Source: Limisphaerales bacterium
GTDB taxonomy: Bacteria > Verrucomicrobiota > Verrucomicrobiia > Limisphaerales > SXTU01
Assembly: GCA_009773355.1 (NCBI GenBank)
Contig: WRPG01000019.1
Span: 106,888-170,887 of the forward strand
Reading direction: 5' to 3'
DNA length: 64,000 nucleotides
Of this stretch, positions 9,560-18,444 are shown piece by piece. Positions within the stretch are counted from its first letter, which is position 1; each line of letters starts with the position of its first letter. The notes below the pieces were generated by a model. It did not search any database, was not told the DNA's origin, and was given only the letters and a program-made list of their open reading frames with translations. A program made the position numbers and the translations under genes.

Positions 9560-10516
9560 CTACTTCATCCGGTCGAAGTTCTTCTGGAGGATCTGCCAGT
9601 CGGGCAGCGCAACGAACTTCTCGCGGTTGGTGCTGATGATCTTCGCCTCGTTCGCGTTCTTGGTCGGGCGGTTCACCTTGTAGAAGATGCCGAACTTGCC
9701 GGGCATGAGGTCCTCGGAAAGCTTGTAGGCGGCGTATTCGTCGGTCACGTCGTGGTCCTCGGGCACGAGTGGGAACTGGCCGCCCTTGCGCGGGTTCGCA
9801 CCGTCGAAGGCGCCCGGATAGAACTCCACGCACTCGCTGAGGCACTCGATGAAGCTGAAACCGTCGTGGTCCATCGCGGCCTCCATCATCTGGAGGACGT
9901 GGTTCGGGTTCGTGTGCGTGGTGCGCGCCACGAAGGTCGCGCCCGCCGCGATGGCCTGCTTCATCGGATTGATGGGCCGGTCGCCGCTGCCCCAAGCGTC
10001 GGTCTTGGACTTGTAGCCGAGCGGCGAGGTGGGCGAGGTCTGGTTCTTGGTCAGGCCATAGACGTTGTTGTCCATGACGCAGTAAGTCAGCTTCACGTTC
10101 TTGCGCGCGGTGTGCGTGAAGTGGTTGCCGCCGATGGAGAAGGCGTCGCCGTCGCCGCCGAAGACGAACACATGGAGGTCCGGCCGCGAGAGCGCGACGC
10201 CGGTGGCGAAGGGCAGCGCGCGGCCGTGGATGAAGTGCGCGCCGTGCGCCTGCACGAAGTAGGGGAAGCGGCTCGAACAGCCGATGCCCGCCACGGTCGT
10301 GATCTTCTCGTGGTGCATCTTGCGCTTCTCGATGAGCTTGAAGTAGAGCGCGAGCACGGAGAAGTCGCCGCAGCCGGGGCACCAGGTCGGATGGTCGGCG
10401 GCGACTTCCTTTTTGGTGAGGCCTTTGCGCTCGCCCTCGGGGAGGGGCGGGACGGAGGCAAGGTTGAGGTTGCCGGTGCGAGTGAGAGTCTCGGAGGCGA
10501 AGGAGAGGGCGGTCAT
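9560..10516 (-). CDS. korB: 2-oxoacid:ferredoxin oxidoreductase, beta subunit
   Basis: 318 residues. This subunit binds thiamine pyrophosphate and, with the alpha/gamma subunit, converts a 2-oxoacid (2-oxoglutarate or pyruvate) plus CoA to the acyl-CoA, CO2 and reduced ferredoxin. The TPP motif starts at GDGD (121-124) and continues through MDNNVYGLT (148-156). The cluster-binding cysteines C46 and C49 (CPGCG) and C80 are visible. An N-terminal extension of about 40 residues precedes the core. The gene follows korA by 34 bases on the same strand, so the two form an operon with alpha first. The exact 2-oxoacid cannot be fixed from sequence. Confidence 0.95.
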   Translation of the reverse strand: MTALSFASETLTRTGNLNLASVPPLPEGERKGLTKKEVAADHPTWCPGCGDFSVLALYFKLIEKRKMHHEKITTVAGIGCSSRFPYFVQAHGAHFIHGRALPFATGVALSRPDLHVFVFGGDGDAFSIGGNHFTHTARKNVKLTYCVMDNNVYGLTKNQTSPTSPLGYKSKTDAWGSGDRPINPMKQAIAAGATFVARTTHTNPNHVLQMMEAAMDHDGFSFIECLSECVEFYPGAFDGANPRKGGQFPLVPEDHDVTDEYAAYKLSEDLMPGKFGIFYKVNRPTKNANEAKIISTNREKFVALPDWQILQKNFDRMK

Positions 10517-10550
10517 ATCGTGAGATGAAATTGAGTTGCGTCGGTGGAAA

Positions 10551-12362
10551 TTACTTCGTCATCGCCTTCACGCGGTCGAGGATCTCGCGAATCTTCCAGG
10601 TGAGGCCGTCCACCTTGTTCAGGCCGCGAATCTTGGGGTCGCAATAGCGGGCGCGCAGAACAGCACCGAGCTGGCCGTAGCCGTAGAAGCCCTCGTCGTT
10701 CAGCTCGACCACGAGCACATGCGAGAACGCCTCGAAGATTTTCTCCAGGCCGTTCGGCAGCGGGTTGAGATACTTGATGTGCAGCGCGGAAACGGCGTCG
10801 CCATTGGCACGGGCCTGCTTCACGGCTTCCTCCACGGGGCCTTTGCTCGAACCCCAGCTCACGAGGAGCACCTGGCCTTCGGGCGGGCCAAAGACGGTCG
10901 GGGTGGGCAGATCCGCGCCGAGCTTCTTGAGCTTGTTGCGGCGCTTGGCGGTCATCTGCACATGGAGCTTGGGCGAGCCGGTCGGGTGGCCGAGTTCGTC
11001 ATGTTCAAGGCCGGTGACGATGGGATACTTGCCGCTGGCGACGCGCGTGCCGGGCGCGAGATGGCGCGTGATGCCGTCGGCGGCGGCGAGGTCGTAGGGC
11101 TTGTGGTCGGCGACGGGCGTGAAGTCCGGCGAGATGTCCTGACAAATCTTCTCCAGCTTCGGCATGGCAAACGCCTCGATGCGGGAGGCGATGCCTTGGT
11201 CGGTGAGGATGATGACGGGCGTGCTGTATTTGCGGGCGATGTTCACGGCCTCAATCGCCGTGTAGAAGCAGTCTTCCACGCTGCTGGGCGCGATGACGAC
11301 GCGCGGGGAATCACCGTGGCCGCCAAAGCACGCAATGTTCAGATCGGACTGCTCGACGTTCGTTGGCATGCCGGTCGAGGGGCCGCCGCGCTGCACGTCC
11401 ACGATGATGAGCGGAATCTCCGCCATGACCGCCCAACCGAGCGCCTCGGTCTTGAGCGAGATGCCGGGACCGGAGGAACCCGTCACCGCCACGCGCCCGC
11501 CCCAACTCGCGCCGATGGCCATCGAGATGGAGGCGATCTCATCCTCGCACTGGATGAACGAGCCGCCGTATTTGGGCAGCTCCTTACGCAGCAGTTCCAT
11601 GATGTCCGACCACGGCGTGATGGGGTAGCCCGCGCCGAACCGCACGCCCGCCGCGATGAGGCCATAGGCCAGCGCCTCGTTGCCGCCCATGACGATCTGG
11701 TTGTGGCCGACGTTTTCGCCGGGCTTGAACTTGAACAGCTCCGCCGCCGTCGCGAGCGTGTGGCTGTAGCCGCCGTTGAAGGCCGCGATGGCCGTCTCGG
11801 CGACCTTCGGATCCTTGCCGGCGAAGCGCTCTTGGAGGAGGCGATGCAGCTTCGGCACGTCGAGGTTGAACATCTTCGCGATAAGGCCAAGCGCATAAAC
11901 ATTCTTGCCCTTGTCGCGGCCCGTGCCGCCGATGGCTTCGACCACGAGGCTCGAAATGGGGAGGCCGATATGGCGATACTTGGAGAGATTCTCCGGCGGG
12001 ATTTCCTTAACGTGATCTGAGTCGTAGAGGACGATGCCGCCCTTCTTGAGCGAGCCGAGATGACCTTCGTAGCTGTGCTGGTAGAAGCAAAGGAGAACAT
12101 CCGCCTCATCACCCGCGCTGAGGACTTCGCCGGAGCCGATGCGCACCTGGAAGATGGACGGCCCGCCCGAAATCGTGGACGGGATGGTCATGAAGGTCAT
12201 GACCTCCTGCTCGCTGCGGCCGGCGAGGCGCGCGAGGAAGCCGCCGATGGCCTGGATGCCGTCCTGCGAATTGCCCGCGATGCGGATGACGGCCTCGGAG
12301 ATGTGGGAGATTTGGGGGATGCCGCCGGCTTGCGCGGGGGCGGCAGTAGTGGCGTCGCTCAT
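10551..12362 (-). CDS. korA: 2-oxoacid:acceptor oxidoreductase, fused gamma-alpha subunit
   Basis: 603 residues, the length of the fused type: an N-terminal gamma domain (about 1-190) followed by the alpha pyrimidine-binding domain. Signature stretches are TGSSGPGISLKTEALGWA near residue 290 and DVQRGGPSTGMPTNVEQSD near 325. The C-terminal transketolase-like domain carries VSWGSSKGPVEEA. It forms the catalytic complex with the korB product encoded 34 bases downstream and needs ferredoxin. A hairpin with a U-rich tail about 40-70 bases upstream separates it from argJ, so it probably has its own promoter in 12363-12400. Confidence 0.95.
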   Translation of the reverse strand: MSDATTAAPAQAGGIPQISHISEAVIRIAGNSQDGIQAIGGFLARLAGRSEQEVMTFMTIPSTISGGPSIFQVRIGSGEVLSAGDEADVLLCFYQHSYEGHLGSLKKGGIVLYDSDHVKEIPPENLSKYRHIGLPISSLVVEAIGGTGRDKGKNVYALGLIAKMFNLDVPKLHRLLQERFAGKDPKVAETAIAAFNGGYSHTLATAAELFKFKPGENVGHNQIVMGGNEALAYGLIAAGVRFGAGYPITPWSDIMELLRKELPKYGGSFIQCEDEIASISMAIGASWGGRVAVTGSSGPGISLKTEALGWAVMAEIPLIIVDVQRGGPSTGMPTNVEQSDLNIACFGGHGDSPRVVIAPSSVEDCFYTAIEAVNIARKYSTPVIILTDQGIASRIEAFAMPKLEKICQDISPDFTPVADHKPYDLAAADGITRHLAPGTRVASGKYPIVTGLEHDELGHPTGSPKLHVQMTAKRRNKLKKLGADLPTPTVFGPPEGQVLLVSWGSSKGPVEEAVKQARANGDAVSALHIKYLNPLPNGLEKIFEAFSHVLVVELNDEGFYGYGQLGAVLRARYCDPKIRGLNKVDGLTWKIREILDRVKAMTK

Positions 12363-12400
12363 TTTAAGAAATCGTTTTGCTCAGTGTGCTGCGTTGGGAG

Positions 12401-12430
12401 ACAAAACCACCCGCTGTGCTGCGGGTGGTT
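12401..12430 (-). terminator. Intrinsic terminator after argJ
   Basis: A perfect stem ACCACCCGC / GCGGGTGGT (12406-12414 with 12421-12429, six-base loop) is followed on the minus strand by TTTTGT. It lies between the argJ stop and the korA start. The remaining bases 12431-12585 show nothing else I can name. Confidence 0.65.
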
Positions 12431-12585
12431 GCTCGCTTCAATTTGCCGAGCAGACTAGCACCGGTCGGGGGGGTGTCAATTGCCGAGGGACGGGAATAAG
12501 CCCGCTTAAACCATCCGGGCAGTTGGTTAAGCGATCCCGAACACCTGAGCGACGACTGCCAAGGCTGGCGGCAACGGTTGCCATG

Positions 12586-13977
12586 TCAACCTCCCAGCGT
12601 CGTCGGGTCGGTCACGTCGCCCTTGTTGAAGTCCACGTAGGCTTCGGTCAAGTCGCAGGCATACATGAGGGCGCTGGCCTGGCCGAGGTTCAGGCGGATG
12701 TGGAGGTCGAACTCCTTCGGGACGGCGGCGGCGCAGAGCTGCTTGAACGTGGCCTTCGTCGGCTGGCCGCGCTTGAGGCTCCAGAGAATCTTCCGGCTGC
12801 CCGGCGCGCTGTAGCCGATGTCCACGCGATCCTCGACCACGGTCGCGGCGCTGTAGCCGAGCGCGTCAATGATGCGGCCCCAGTTCGGGTCGCCGCCGTG
12901 CCAGCTCGTCTTCACCAGCGCGCTGTTCGCCACAGCGCGCGCGGCGGCATCGGCATCCTGAATCGTCTTCGCGCCCTCGACGCGCACGGTCACGACGCGA
13001 TGCACGCCCTCGCCGTCGCGCACGATCATCTTGGCGAGTTCAAGGCAGATGTGCTGAAGCGCGGCTTGGAAAACTTCCAAGCCCGGTAGCAGCCGACGTA
13101 AGGAGGCTCCATCTGATTTCCGATTTGAAGCGAGACTCCTCACGTCGTCTCCTACGAGTTGAGGATTTCCCGCCAAGCCATTCGCCAGCACGAGCACCGT
13201 GTCATTCGTGCTCATGTCGCCGTCCACGGTGATGCGGTTGAAACTGTTCGCCACGGCTTCTTGCAGGCACGCGTGCAATGCCTTCGCCTCAATCGCCGCG
13301 TCCGTCGTGATGAAGCACAGCATCGTCGCGTGCAGCCCCGACGGCAGTGCGGCGGGACGCGCCCCGGTGGCGCTCATGCCGGGCTGGATCATCCCCGCGC
13401 CCTTGCACATGCCGCCGATGCGGACGGTCTTGGTGCCCAGCTTGAACTCGATGGCGATCTGCTTGGGCCGGGTGTCGCTGGTCATGATGGCCTCGACCGC
13501 TTCGTCGGCGCAGGCCACCTCATTCCCGAGCAACTGCGCGGCGGCGAGAATCCCCTCGCGCACGTTCACCATCGGCAGGTTCACGCCGATGCGCCCCGTG
13601 CTGCCCACGAGAATGTGCTCGTCGGGGATGTGAAGCTGCTCAGATACGAGCGCGCTCATCGCCCGCGCGTCCTTCATGCCCTGTTTGCCGGTGCAGGCGT
13701 TGGCGTTGCCGGAGTTCACCACGATGGCTTGCGCGGTGCCGCTCTTCACGCGCTCGGCGCAAACTTTCACGGGCGCGGCGCAAATTTGGTTGGTCGTGAA
13801 CATCCCCGCGACCGTCGCGGGCACCTCGGACACGATCAGCGCGAGGTCACGCTTCTGGCCCTTGTTCGACCCCTTGCCAGTGCCGAGACGCTTGATGTCG
13901 CAGAAAACCCCGCTGGCGAGGAACCCCTGCGGCGCGACGACCGCTCCGGGAACGACTTTGAATTTCAACTTGCTCAT
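12586..13977 (-). CDS. argJ: Glutamate N-acetyltransferase / amino-acid N-acetyltransferase
   Basis: 463 residues from the ATG at 13977 (MSKLKFKVVPGAVV); upstream in-frame codons run into a repeat. ArgJ transfers acetyl from N-acetylornithine to glutamate in arginine synthesis and is autocleaved before a threonine. The cleavage site is seen as HATMLCFITTDAA, with cleavage expected at A217/T218; VVNSGNANACTG, DGDMSTNDT and SWHGGDPNWGRI are family motifs. Two oddities stand out. About 15 residues (202-216) separate KGAGMIQPGM from ATML, which are normally nearly adjacent. Residues 275-298 are encoded by a palindromic element inserted in frame (13086-13155). The usual DGEGATK is DGEGVHR. The open frame argues that the gene still works. 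Confidence 0.95.
   Translation of the reverse strand: MSKLKFKVVPGAVVAPQGFLASGVFCDIKRLGTGKGSNKGQKRDLALIVSEVPATVAGMFTTNQICAAPVKVCAERVKSGTAQAIVVNSGNANACTGKQGMKDARAMSALVSEQLHIPDEHILVGSTGRIGVNLPMVNVREGILAAAQLLGNEVACADEAVEAIMTSDTRPKQIAIEFKLGTKTVRIGGMCKGAGMIQPGMSATGARPAALPSGLHATMLCFITTDAAIEAKALHACLQEAVANSFNRITVDGDMSTNDTVLVLANGLAGNPQLVGDDVRSLASNRKSDGASLRRLLPGLEVFQAALQHICLELAKMIVRDGEGVHRVVTVRVEGAKTIQDADAAARAVANSALVKTSWHGGDPNWGRIIDALGYSAATVVEDRVDIGYSAPGSRKILWSLKRGQPTKATFKQLCAAAVPKEFDLHIRLNLGQASALMYACDLTEAYVDFNKGDVTDPTTLGG
13086..13155. repeat. Palindromic element inserted in frame in argJ
   Basis: The arms are 13086-13109 and 13132-13155, starting GTAGCAGCCGACG and (reverse complement) GTAGGAGACGACG, 20 of 24 positions matching, around a 22-base centre. 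Read on the minus strand it adds VGDDVRSLASNRKSDGASLR plus four residues to ArgJ without a stop or frameshift, between LANGLAGN and the helix FQAALQHICLELA. Confidence 0.85.
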
Positions 13978-14030
13978 GTTTGGCGCGCGAACGGAAACAA
14001 CTCGCCGCCCGGGTGTCAATAACGGCTCTT

Positions 14031-14162
14031 GGTAGGGACGACCTGCGGGTCGTCCGCGTTCCCGCGTCAGCGAACGCAGTGATGCGAGCGGACGATTGGC
14101 AGCCAGCATCGCTTCGTTCGTTGGCTGGCGGCACCAAGGCCGACCGGCAGGTCGGCCCTACC
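14031..14162. repeat. Bipartite palindromic element between psd and argJ
   Basis: Each end is itself a hairpin: GGACGACC tgc GGGTCGTCC at 14036-14055 and GGCCGACC ggca GGTCGGCC at 14138-14157. The two 25-base ends are also inverted copies of each other (GGTAGGGACGACCTGCGGGT against GGTAGGGCCGACCTGCCGGT). It ends one base before the psd stop codon and fills most of the gap before argJ. Confidence 0.8.
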
Positions 14163-14163
14163 C

Positions 14164-15063
14164 TTACGCCGCGACGCCGAGTCGGTCGCCCATGCGCGCG
14201 TAGAGTTCGCGATGCTCTGCCGTGTGCGCGAGGAGATCGTCGTCCAGCTTCACGCGGCCCGGCTCGAAGAGCGTGATCGTCGAAGAGCCGCCGAACTTGA
14301 AGTAGCCCTTCTCCGCGCCCTTTGCCACGCGGGTGTTCGGCGGGAAGGTATATTCGAAGCTGCCCACGTTCGTCGCGCCGACCTCCAGCATCAGCACGGT
14401 GCCGAACTCCGGCGACTCAATGCGCGTGAGGGCACGCTTGTTCTCCGTGAAGATTTGGATGTTCCGCCGCAGCGCGATGGGGCTGACGGAGTAGAGCCAG
14501 CCGTTGATGAGGCGCGGCTCCGTGGCGAGGCCAGCAACGGGAAAGTGGAAGCGGTGGTAGTCCACCGGGCACAGGCGGGAGAGCACCATCGCGCCGCGAT
14601 GAAATTGCTCGGCCAGTTCGCGGTCGCGCAGCAGTTCGCCGAGGCCGAACACCGCGCCCTTCACAAAGATGCCCGCCATCTGCGACACGTCGGGGAAGCC
14701 GAGGTGCCGCCCATCCGCCGGAAACACCGCCGTCCGCACATCGCCTGCGATGGGCCGCGCGCCGGGCTTGAGCTTGCGATAGAAGAACTCGTTGAACGTG
14801 CGGAAGGACTCCGGCGCATCGGCGAACTCACCCGTGTCCACGCGGAAGTTCTGGATGAACGGCGCGACCTTCGCGCGGCTCGCGGGCCGGTCCATGCGCC
14901 AGCCATACCAACGCGAGAAGAACGCGCGCTTGGCCACCGCGTGCAGCGCGAGCCGGCCCGACAGCGAGCCGTAAATCCACCGCAGGAAGCCCTCGCCATA
15001 AATCTGCTCCGTCTCCACGCGCTGCGTGTGGCGGTTGAAGTAGTTGATGGCGTCGGGATGCAC
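14164..15063 (-). CDS. psd: Phosphatidylserine decarboxylase proenzyme
   Basis: 299 residues. It decarboxylates phosphatidylserine to phosphatidylethanolamine at the membrane and makes its own pyruvoyl cofactor by self-cleavage. The processing site is FGGSST with cleavage expected between G259 and S260 (LGST in many homologues). The charge-relay residues are visible as PADGRH (D117, H120) and CPVDYHRFHFP (H170, H173). The N-terminal IYGEGFLRWIYGS is typical of the longer PSD-type in this phylum. The start ATG at 15063 is about 130 bases from the divergent PqaA-like gene start. A palindromic element abuts the stop. Confidence 0.93.
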   Translation of the reverse strand: MHPDAINYFNRHTQRVETEQIYGEGFLRWIYGSLSGRLALHAVAKRAFFSRWYGWRMDRPASRAKVAPFIQNFRVDTGEFADAPESFRTFNEFFYRKLKPGARPIAGDVRTAVFPADGRHLGFPDVSQMAGIFVKGAVFGLGELLRDRELAEQFHRGAMVLSRLCPVDYHRFHFPVAGLATEPRLINGWLYSVSPIALRRNIQIFTENKRALTRIESPEFGTVLMLEVGATNVGSFEYTFPPNTRVAKGAEKGYFKFGGSSTITLFEPGRVKLDDDLLAHTAEHRELYARMGDRLGVAA

Positions 15064-15191
15064 GGACTGTGTGCGCGGAACTGTCGGGAAGTGTCGGGTT
15101 CAAGTCGAGTTGGTTTTGCGCCCCGGCGACGGCGATGGTCATGCACGCGGGAAGCGGCTTGACTCACTCCCGTCGAACGAGACGATGCGCC

Positions 15192-17375
15192 ATGCGCTTC
15201 GTCCTGCTGCTGTTCGTCGCTTTCCTCCTTGCCCCGCCTCCGTCGCCCGCCGCCGACGCGCTGGGCGACTACGTCCGCAAGGCCGACGCCTCCTTCGCCT
15301 GGAAGCAGGCCGAGCAGCGCGACGTGGACGGCTTCACCGCCACGCGGCTGGACCTGACTTCGCAAACCTGGCGCGGGCACGAGTGGCGGCACCAAGTCCT
15401 CGTCGTGCGTCCGCCGCAGGTGCGGAACAAGGACATCGCCTTCCTCTTCATCACCGGCGATGGCGACGTGTCCAAGCTGTTCAACCTGATGAAGACGCTT
15501 TCCGAGCGCGCCGGGGCCATCGCCGCCGCCGTCAACAAGGTGCCCAGCCAGCCGCTCTACGACGGCCGCCGTGAGGACGCCCTCATCGCCTACACCTTCA
15601 ACGAGTATCTCAAGACCGGCGACCGCGAGTGGCCCCTGCTCTTCCCGATGGCGAAGTCCGCCGTGCGCGCGATGGACGCAGTGCAGGCCTTCGCCAGCGA
15701 GGGCGGCGGGGCGAAGCCCGTGCGGTTCGTCGTCTCCGGCGCGTCCAAGCGCGGCTGGACCACCTGGCTCACCGCCGCCGCCGACCCGCGCGTGGCCGGC
15801 ATCGCGCCGATGGTCATAGACATGCTGAACATGAAGGCGCAGACGCAGTGGTCGCAGAAAGTCTATGGCAAGCAGAGCGAGAAGATTGGCGATTACACCG
15901 AGTTGAACCTCATTGAGCGCATGGACGACCCGCGCATGGTCGAGCTGCGCGGTTGGGTGGACCCGTTCAGCTACCGCCGGAACTACACACTGCCCAAGCT
16001 CATCCTCCTCGGCACGAACGACCCGTATTGGACCGTGGACGCGCTCCGTCACTACTTCCACGAGCTGCCCGACCCGAAGCTGATTTTTCAGACGCCCAAC
16101 GCCGGCCACGACCTCGCGGGCGGCCGCGAGGCCACGCAGACGCTTGCGGCGTTCTTCCAGATGCTCGCCGACCGCGAGCCGCTGCCGCAGATGAAGTGGG
16201 AGTTCAAGGGCGGCTCGCTCGAAGCGCCGACCGTGGACGTGACGCTGAGTCCGCCCGCGAAGTCCTTCCGGCTGATGACGGCCAATTCGCCCGACCGCGA
16301 CCTGCGCAACGACAAGTGGTCCGGCACCGAACTCAAATCCAATCCGGGCCGGCAGGTCTCCACGCGCGTCGAGAAGCCCGCGTCCGGCTACCGCGCGTAT
16401 CTCGTCGAGGCCGAACTCACCGCGTCCACCGGTCACACCTACAAGCTCTCCACCGAGGCGCGCGTGACGCCGGACGGCGCGCCCGGCGAGCAGCCGGACC
16501 TCGGCAACGCCCGCCGGCCCGACGAGCCGTCGCTTCGCTTCTGGCTGTGGAACATGATGACGCTCCACCGCTTTTCCCGCGACGAGGTGCGGGCGGCGAC
16601 GGGCATGACGGCGGCGGAGATTGACAGCGCCTTGCAACGCTATGACATCCGGCTGGACCCGCCTCCCGCGCGTGGGACACACGCGCCCTTGCTCGTCGTG
16701 CCGTATCCCGGTGGACGCCATCCGCGCATCGGCTTCCTCGACGGCGCAGTGAACCCGCAGCGCGAGACGAAAGTGAGCGTGTTCACACCGTGGGACCCCA
16801 CCAGCTACGTCGTGGTGGACGTGCCCGAAGCCATTTGGTCAAACCTCGGCCTCACCTACCTCGCGCACACGCACGTCCCGACCGTGTGGTCGAGGCAGAA
16901 TGTTGACCTTCCCAAGCTGGAATGGACCCGTCGCACCGATGGCTCACTGGACTTCGAGCGCACGCTGCCGAACGGAATCGCCTTCGGCACGAAGGTCGTT
17001 CCGGGCCGCGACGGCGTGCGCATGGAGATGTGGCTTCGCAACGGCACGAAGGAAACGCTCTCCGACCTGCGCGTGCAGAACTGCGTGATGCTCAAGGGGG
17101 CAAAGGGCTTCACTGCGCAGAGCAACGACAACAAGGTGCTGGCGAAACCCTACGTTGCCGCGCGCTCGGACGATGGGAAGCGCTGGGTCATCGCCGCGTG
17201 GGAGCCGAACCACCGCCCGTGGGCCAACCCGCCGTGCCCGTGTATCCACTCCGACCCGAAGTTCCCCGACTGCAAGCCCGGCGAGACGCAGCGCGTGCGT
17301 GGCTGGCTGTCTTTCTACGAGGGCGCGGACGTGCAGGCGGAGTTCAAGCGGCTGAACCTGATTAACTGGCGCTGA
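15192..17375 (+). CDS. Secreted PhoPQ-activated pathogenicity-related (PqaA-type) hydrolase
   Basis: 727 residues from the ATG at 15192, which opens a clean signal peptide (MRFVLLLFVAFLLAPPPSPA). The first about 430 residues match the PqaA family, an alpha/beta hydrolase: nucleophile motif SGASKRGWTTW near residue 182, an acid in LLGTNDPYW near 275 and a histidine in TPNAGHDLAGG near 303. The C-terminal about 270 residues form an extra domain not usual for PqaA, with a Cys-Pro-Cys-Ile-His motif and another Cys twelve residues on. Despite the family name, in environmental bacteria these are simply exported putative esterases or peptidases. Divergent from psd; convergent with the pseudopilin gene, whose stop is 3 bases away. 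Confidence 0.85.
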   Translation: MRFVLLLFVAFLLAPPPSPAADALGDYVRKADASFAWKQAEQRDVDGFTATRLDLTSQTWRGHEWRHQVLVVRPPQVRNKDIAFLFITGDGDVSKLFNLMKTLSERAGAIAAAVNKVPSQPLYDGRREDALIAYTFNEYLKTGDREWPLLFPMAKSAVRAMDAVQAFASEGGGAKPVRFVVSGASKRGWTTWLTAAADPRVAGIAPMVIDMLNMKAQTQWSQKVYGKQSEKIGDYTELNLIERMDDPRMVELRGWVDPFSYRRNYTLPKLILLGTNDPYWTVDALRHYFHELPDPKLIFQTPNAGHDLAGGREATQTLAAFFQMLADREPLPQMKWEFKGGSLEAPTVDVTLSPPAKSFRLMTANSPDRDLRNDKWSGTELKSNPGRQVSTRVEKPASGYRAYLVEAELTASTGHTYKLSTEARVTPDGAPGEQPDLGNARRPDEPSLRFWLWNMMTLHRFSRDEVRAATGMTAAEIDSALQRYDIRLDPPPARGTHAPLLVVPYPGGRHPRIGFLDGAVNPQRETKVSVFTPWDPTSYVVVDVPEAIWSNLGLTYLAHTHVPTVWSRQNVDLPKLEWTRRTDGSLDFERTLPNGIAFGTKVVPGRDGVRMEMWLRNGTKETLSDLRVQNCVMLKGAKGFTAQSNDNKVLAKPYVAARSDDGKRWVIAAWEPNHRPWANPPCPCIHSDPKFPDCKPGETQRVRGWLSFYEGADVQAEFKRLNLINWR

Positions 17376-17378
17376 ACT

Positions 17379-18236
17379 TCAAGGATTCGTCGGATACGCC
17401 TCGTGCTGCTTCTGCTTGAACCACCGGGCGTCCACCGCGCTGGCCGTGACGGGCACCTGAACAGCGTTGTTGAGCGTCAACTGACTCCAACGGTGGGATT
17501 CGGCGTGGCCATCAACGAAGCTCAAGGTGGTGCCACCATTGTGCAGCGCGGACGGGAGGTTGTTGAATCGGGAGTTGCCGGTCGCCGTATAGCCGCCGGT
17601 ATCAATGCCGTTGAGAATGATGGCATCGTCAATGGCGTTGGGATCCTCCTCCGTGAACGCCATCATGTCGGAGGTTCGCCCGACATTCGCGATGCGGGTG
17701 TAGGCGGGTATGTTGGCACTGCCTAAAGCGAGCGGAGGGGTAAGGCCGGAGAACCGGCGGCCGGCCATAAAGCCGTTCATGGCCACGCTGCGCACCCTCA
17801 CGCCGGTGGTTCCAGGGAACTGAAGCTTGTCAGTGGGGCACTTGAAGATCCCCGGATTGCCTGCCATCCGCCCCATCAGGGCATTCATGAAGCCGTTGGC
17901 ATTCGTGACGCTTTCAGCCCGGAAGTTTCCCCCTGGTTTCATCCAACCCACGCACCAGGTGTCGTTCGTCTCAGGAATTGCCGGCCATGTTCCAGGATAA
18001 TTCACGTTGCTGACCATCTTGTCATCCTGATCGCTCGAATACAGCGTCCAGGCCAGTTGGAGCTGCTTGTTGTTGTTCAGGCATTTGGCGCTGGCGGCCT
18101 TGGACTTCGCCTTCGACAGCGCCGGCAGGAGCATCCCCGCCAGGATGGCGATGATGGCGATGACGACGAGCAGTTCGATCAGGGTGAAGCCGCTGGCGCG
18201 GCGGGGACGGGTCGGCGGGGTTCGGAACATGGTCAT
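17379..18236 (-). CDS. Prepilin-type pseudopilin-like secreted protein
   Basis: About 285 residues from the ATG at 18236; in-frame starts at 18272 and 18230 are possible. The prepilin signal is exact: [18 protein letters not shown], with G at -1 (residue 16), F at +1 and E at +5, so PilD-type peptidase should cleave it and the following helix anchors it. The C-terminal part ends [13 protein letters not shown], a motif common in the very large pseudopilin-like families of Verrucomicrobia and Planctomycetes (DUF1559-like). Its exact role is unknown in these families. No other type II secretion gene is nearby. Confidence 0.9.
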   Translation of the reverse strand: MTMFRTPPTRPRRASGFTLIELLVVIAIIAILAGMLLPALSKAKSKAASAKCLNNNKQLQLAWTLYSSDQDDKMVSNVNYPGTWPAIPETNDTWCVGWMKPGGNFRAESVTNANGFMNALMGRMAGNPGIFKCPTDKLQFPGTTGVRVRSVAMNGFMAGRRFSGLTPPLALGSANIPAYTRIANVGRTSDMMAFTEEDPNAIDDAIILNGIDTGGYTATGNSRFNNLPSALHNGGTTLSFVDGHAESHRWSQLTLNNAVQVPVTASAVDARWFKQKQHEAYPTNP

Positions 18237-18444
18237 GGGCGGGGTGGTTTTGGTTGGTTGTTGCAGTTGCATCCGTGGCGGCCAACGAAACTTAGCAGCG
18301 GGCCAATACGGCCCGCTGGCAGGAATCGAATTGCCTTCACGGGTGGCTGCATGGTGAACTTCTAGCATCGCCACCGCCGCCGGGCTTTCAATATCGTGAC
18401 GCGAACGATTTTGAACACGCCGCGTCCGGCGCGGCACACGCATC

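Noticed and set aside
10536..12020. Open frame of about 494 codons on the plus strand opposite korA
   Set aside because: It mirrors korA, whose motifs are unmistakable; the frame has no family signature and is a GC-rich antisense artefact.
13086..13155. Insertion sequence in argJ
   Set aside because: Only 70 bases, no transposase frame; it is a miniature palindrome, not an IS.
14661..16721. Open frame of about 686 codons on the minus strand overlapping psd and the PqaA-like gene
   Set aside because: Both overlapped genes have clear signatures; the frame translates to Arg/Gly/Pro-rich noise.
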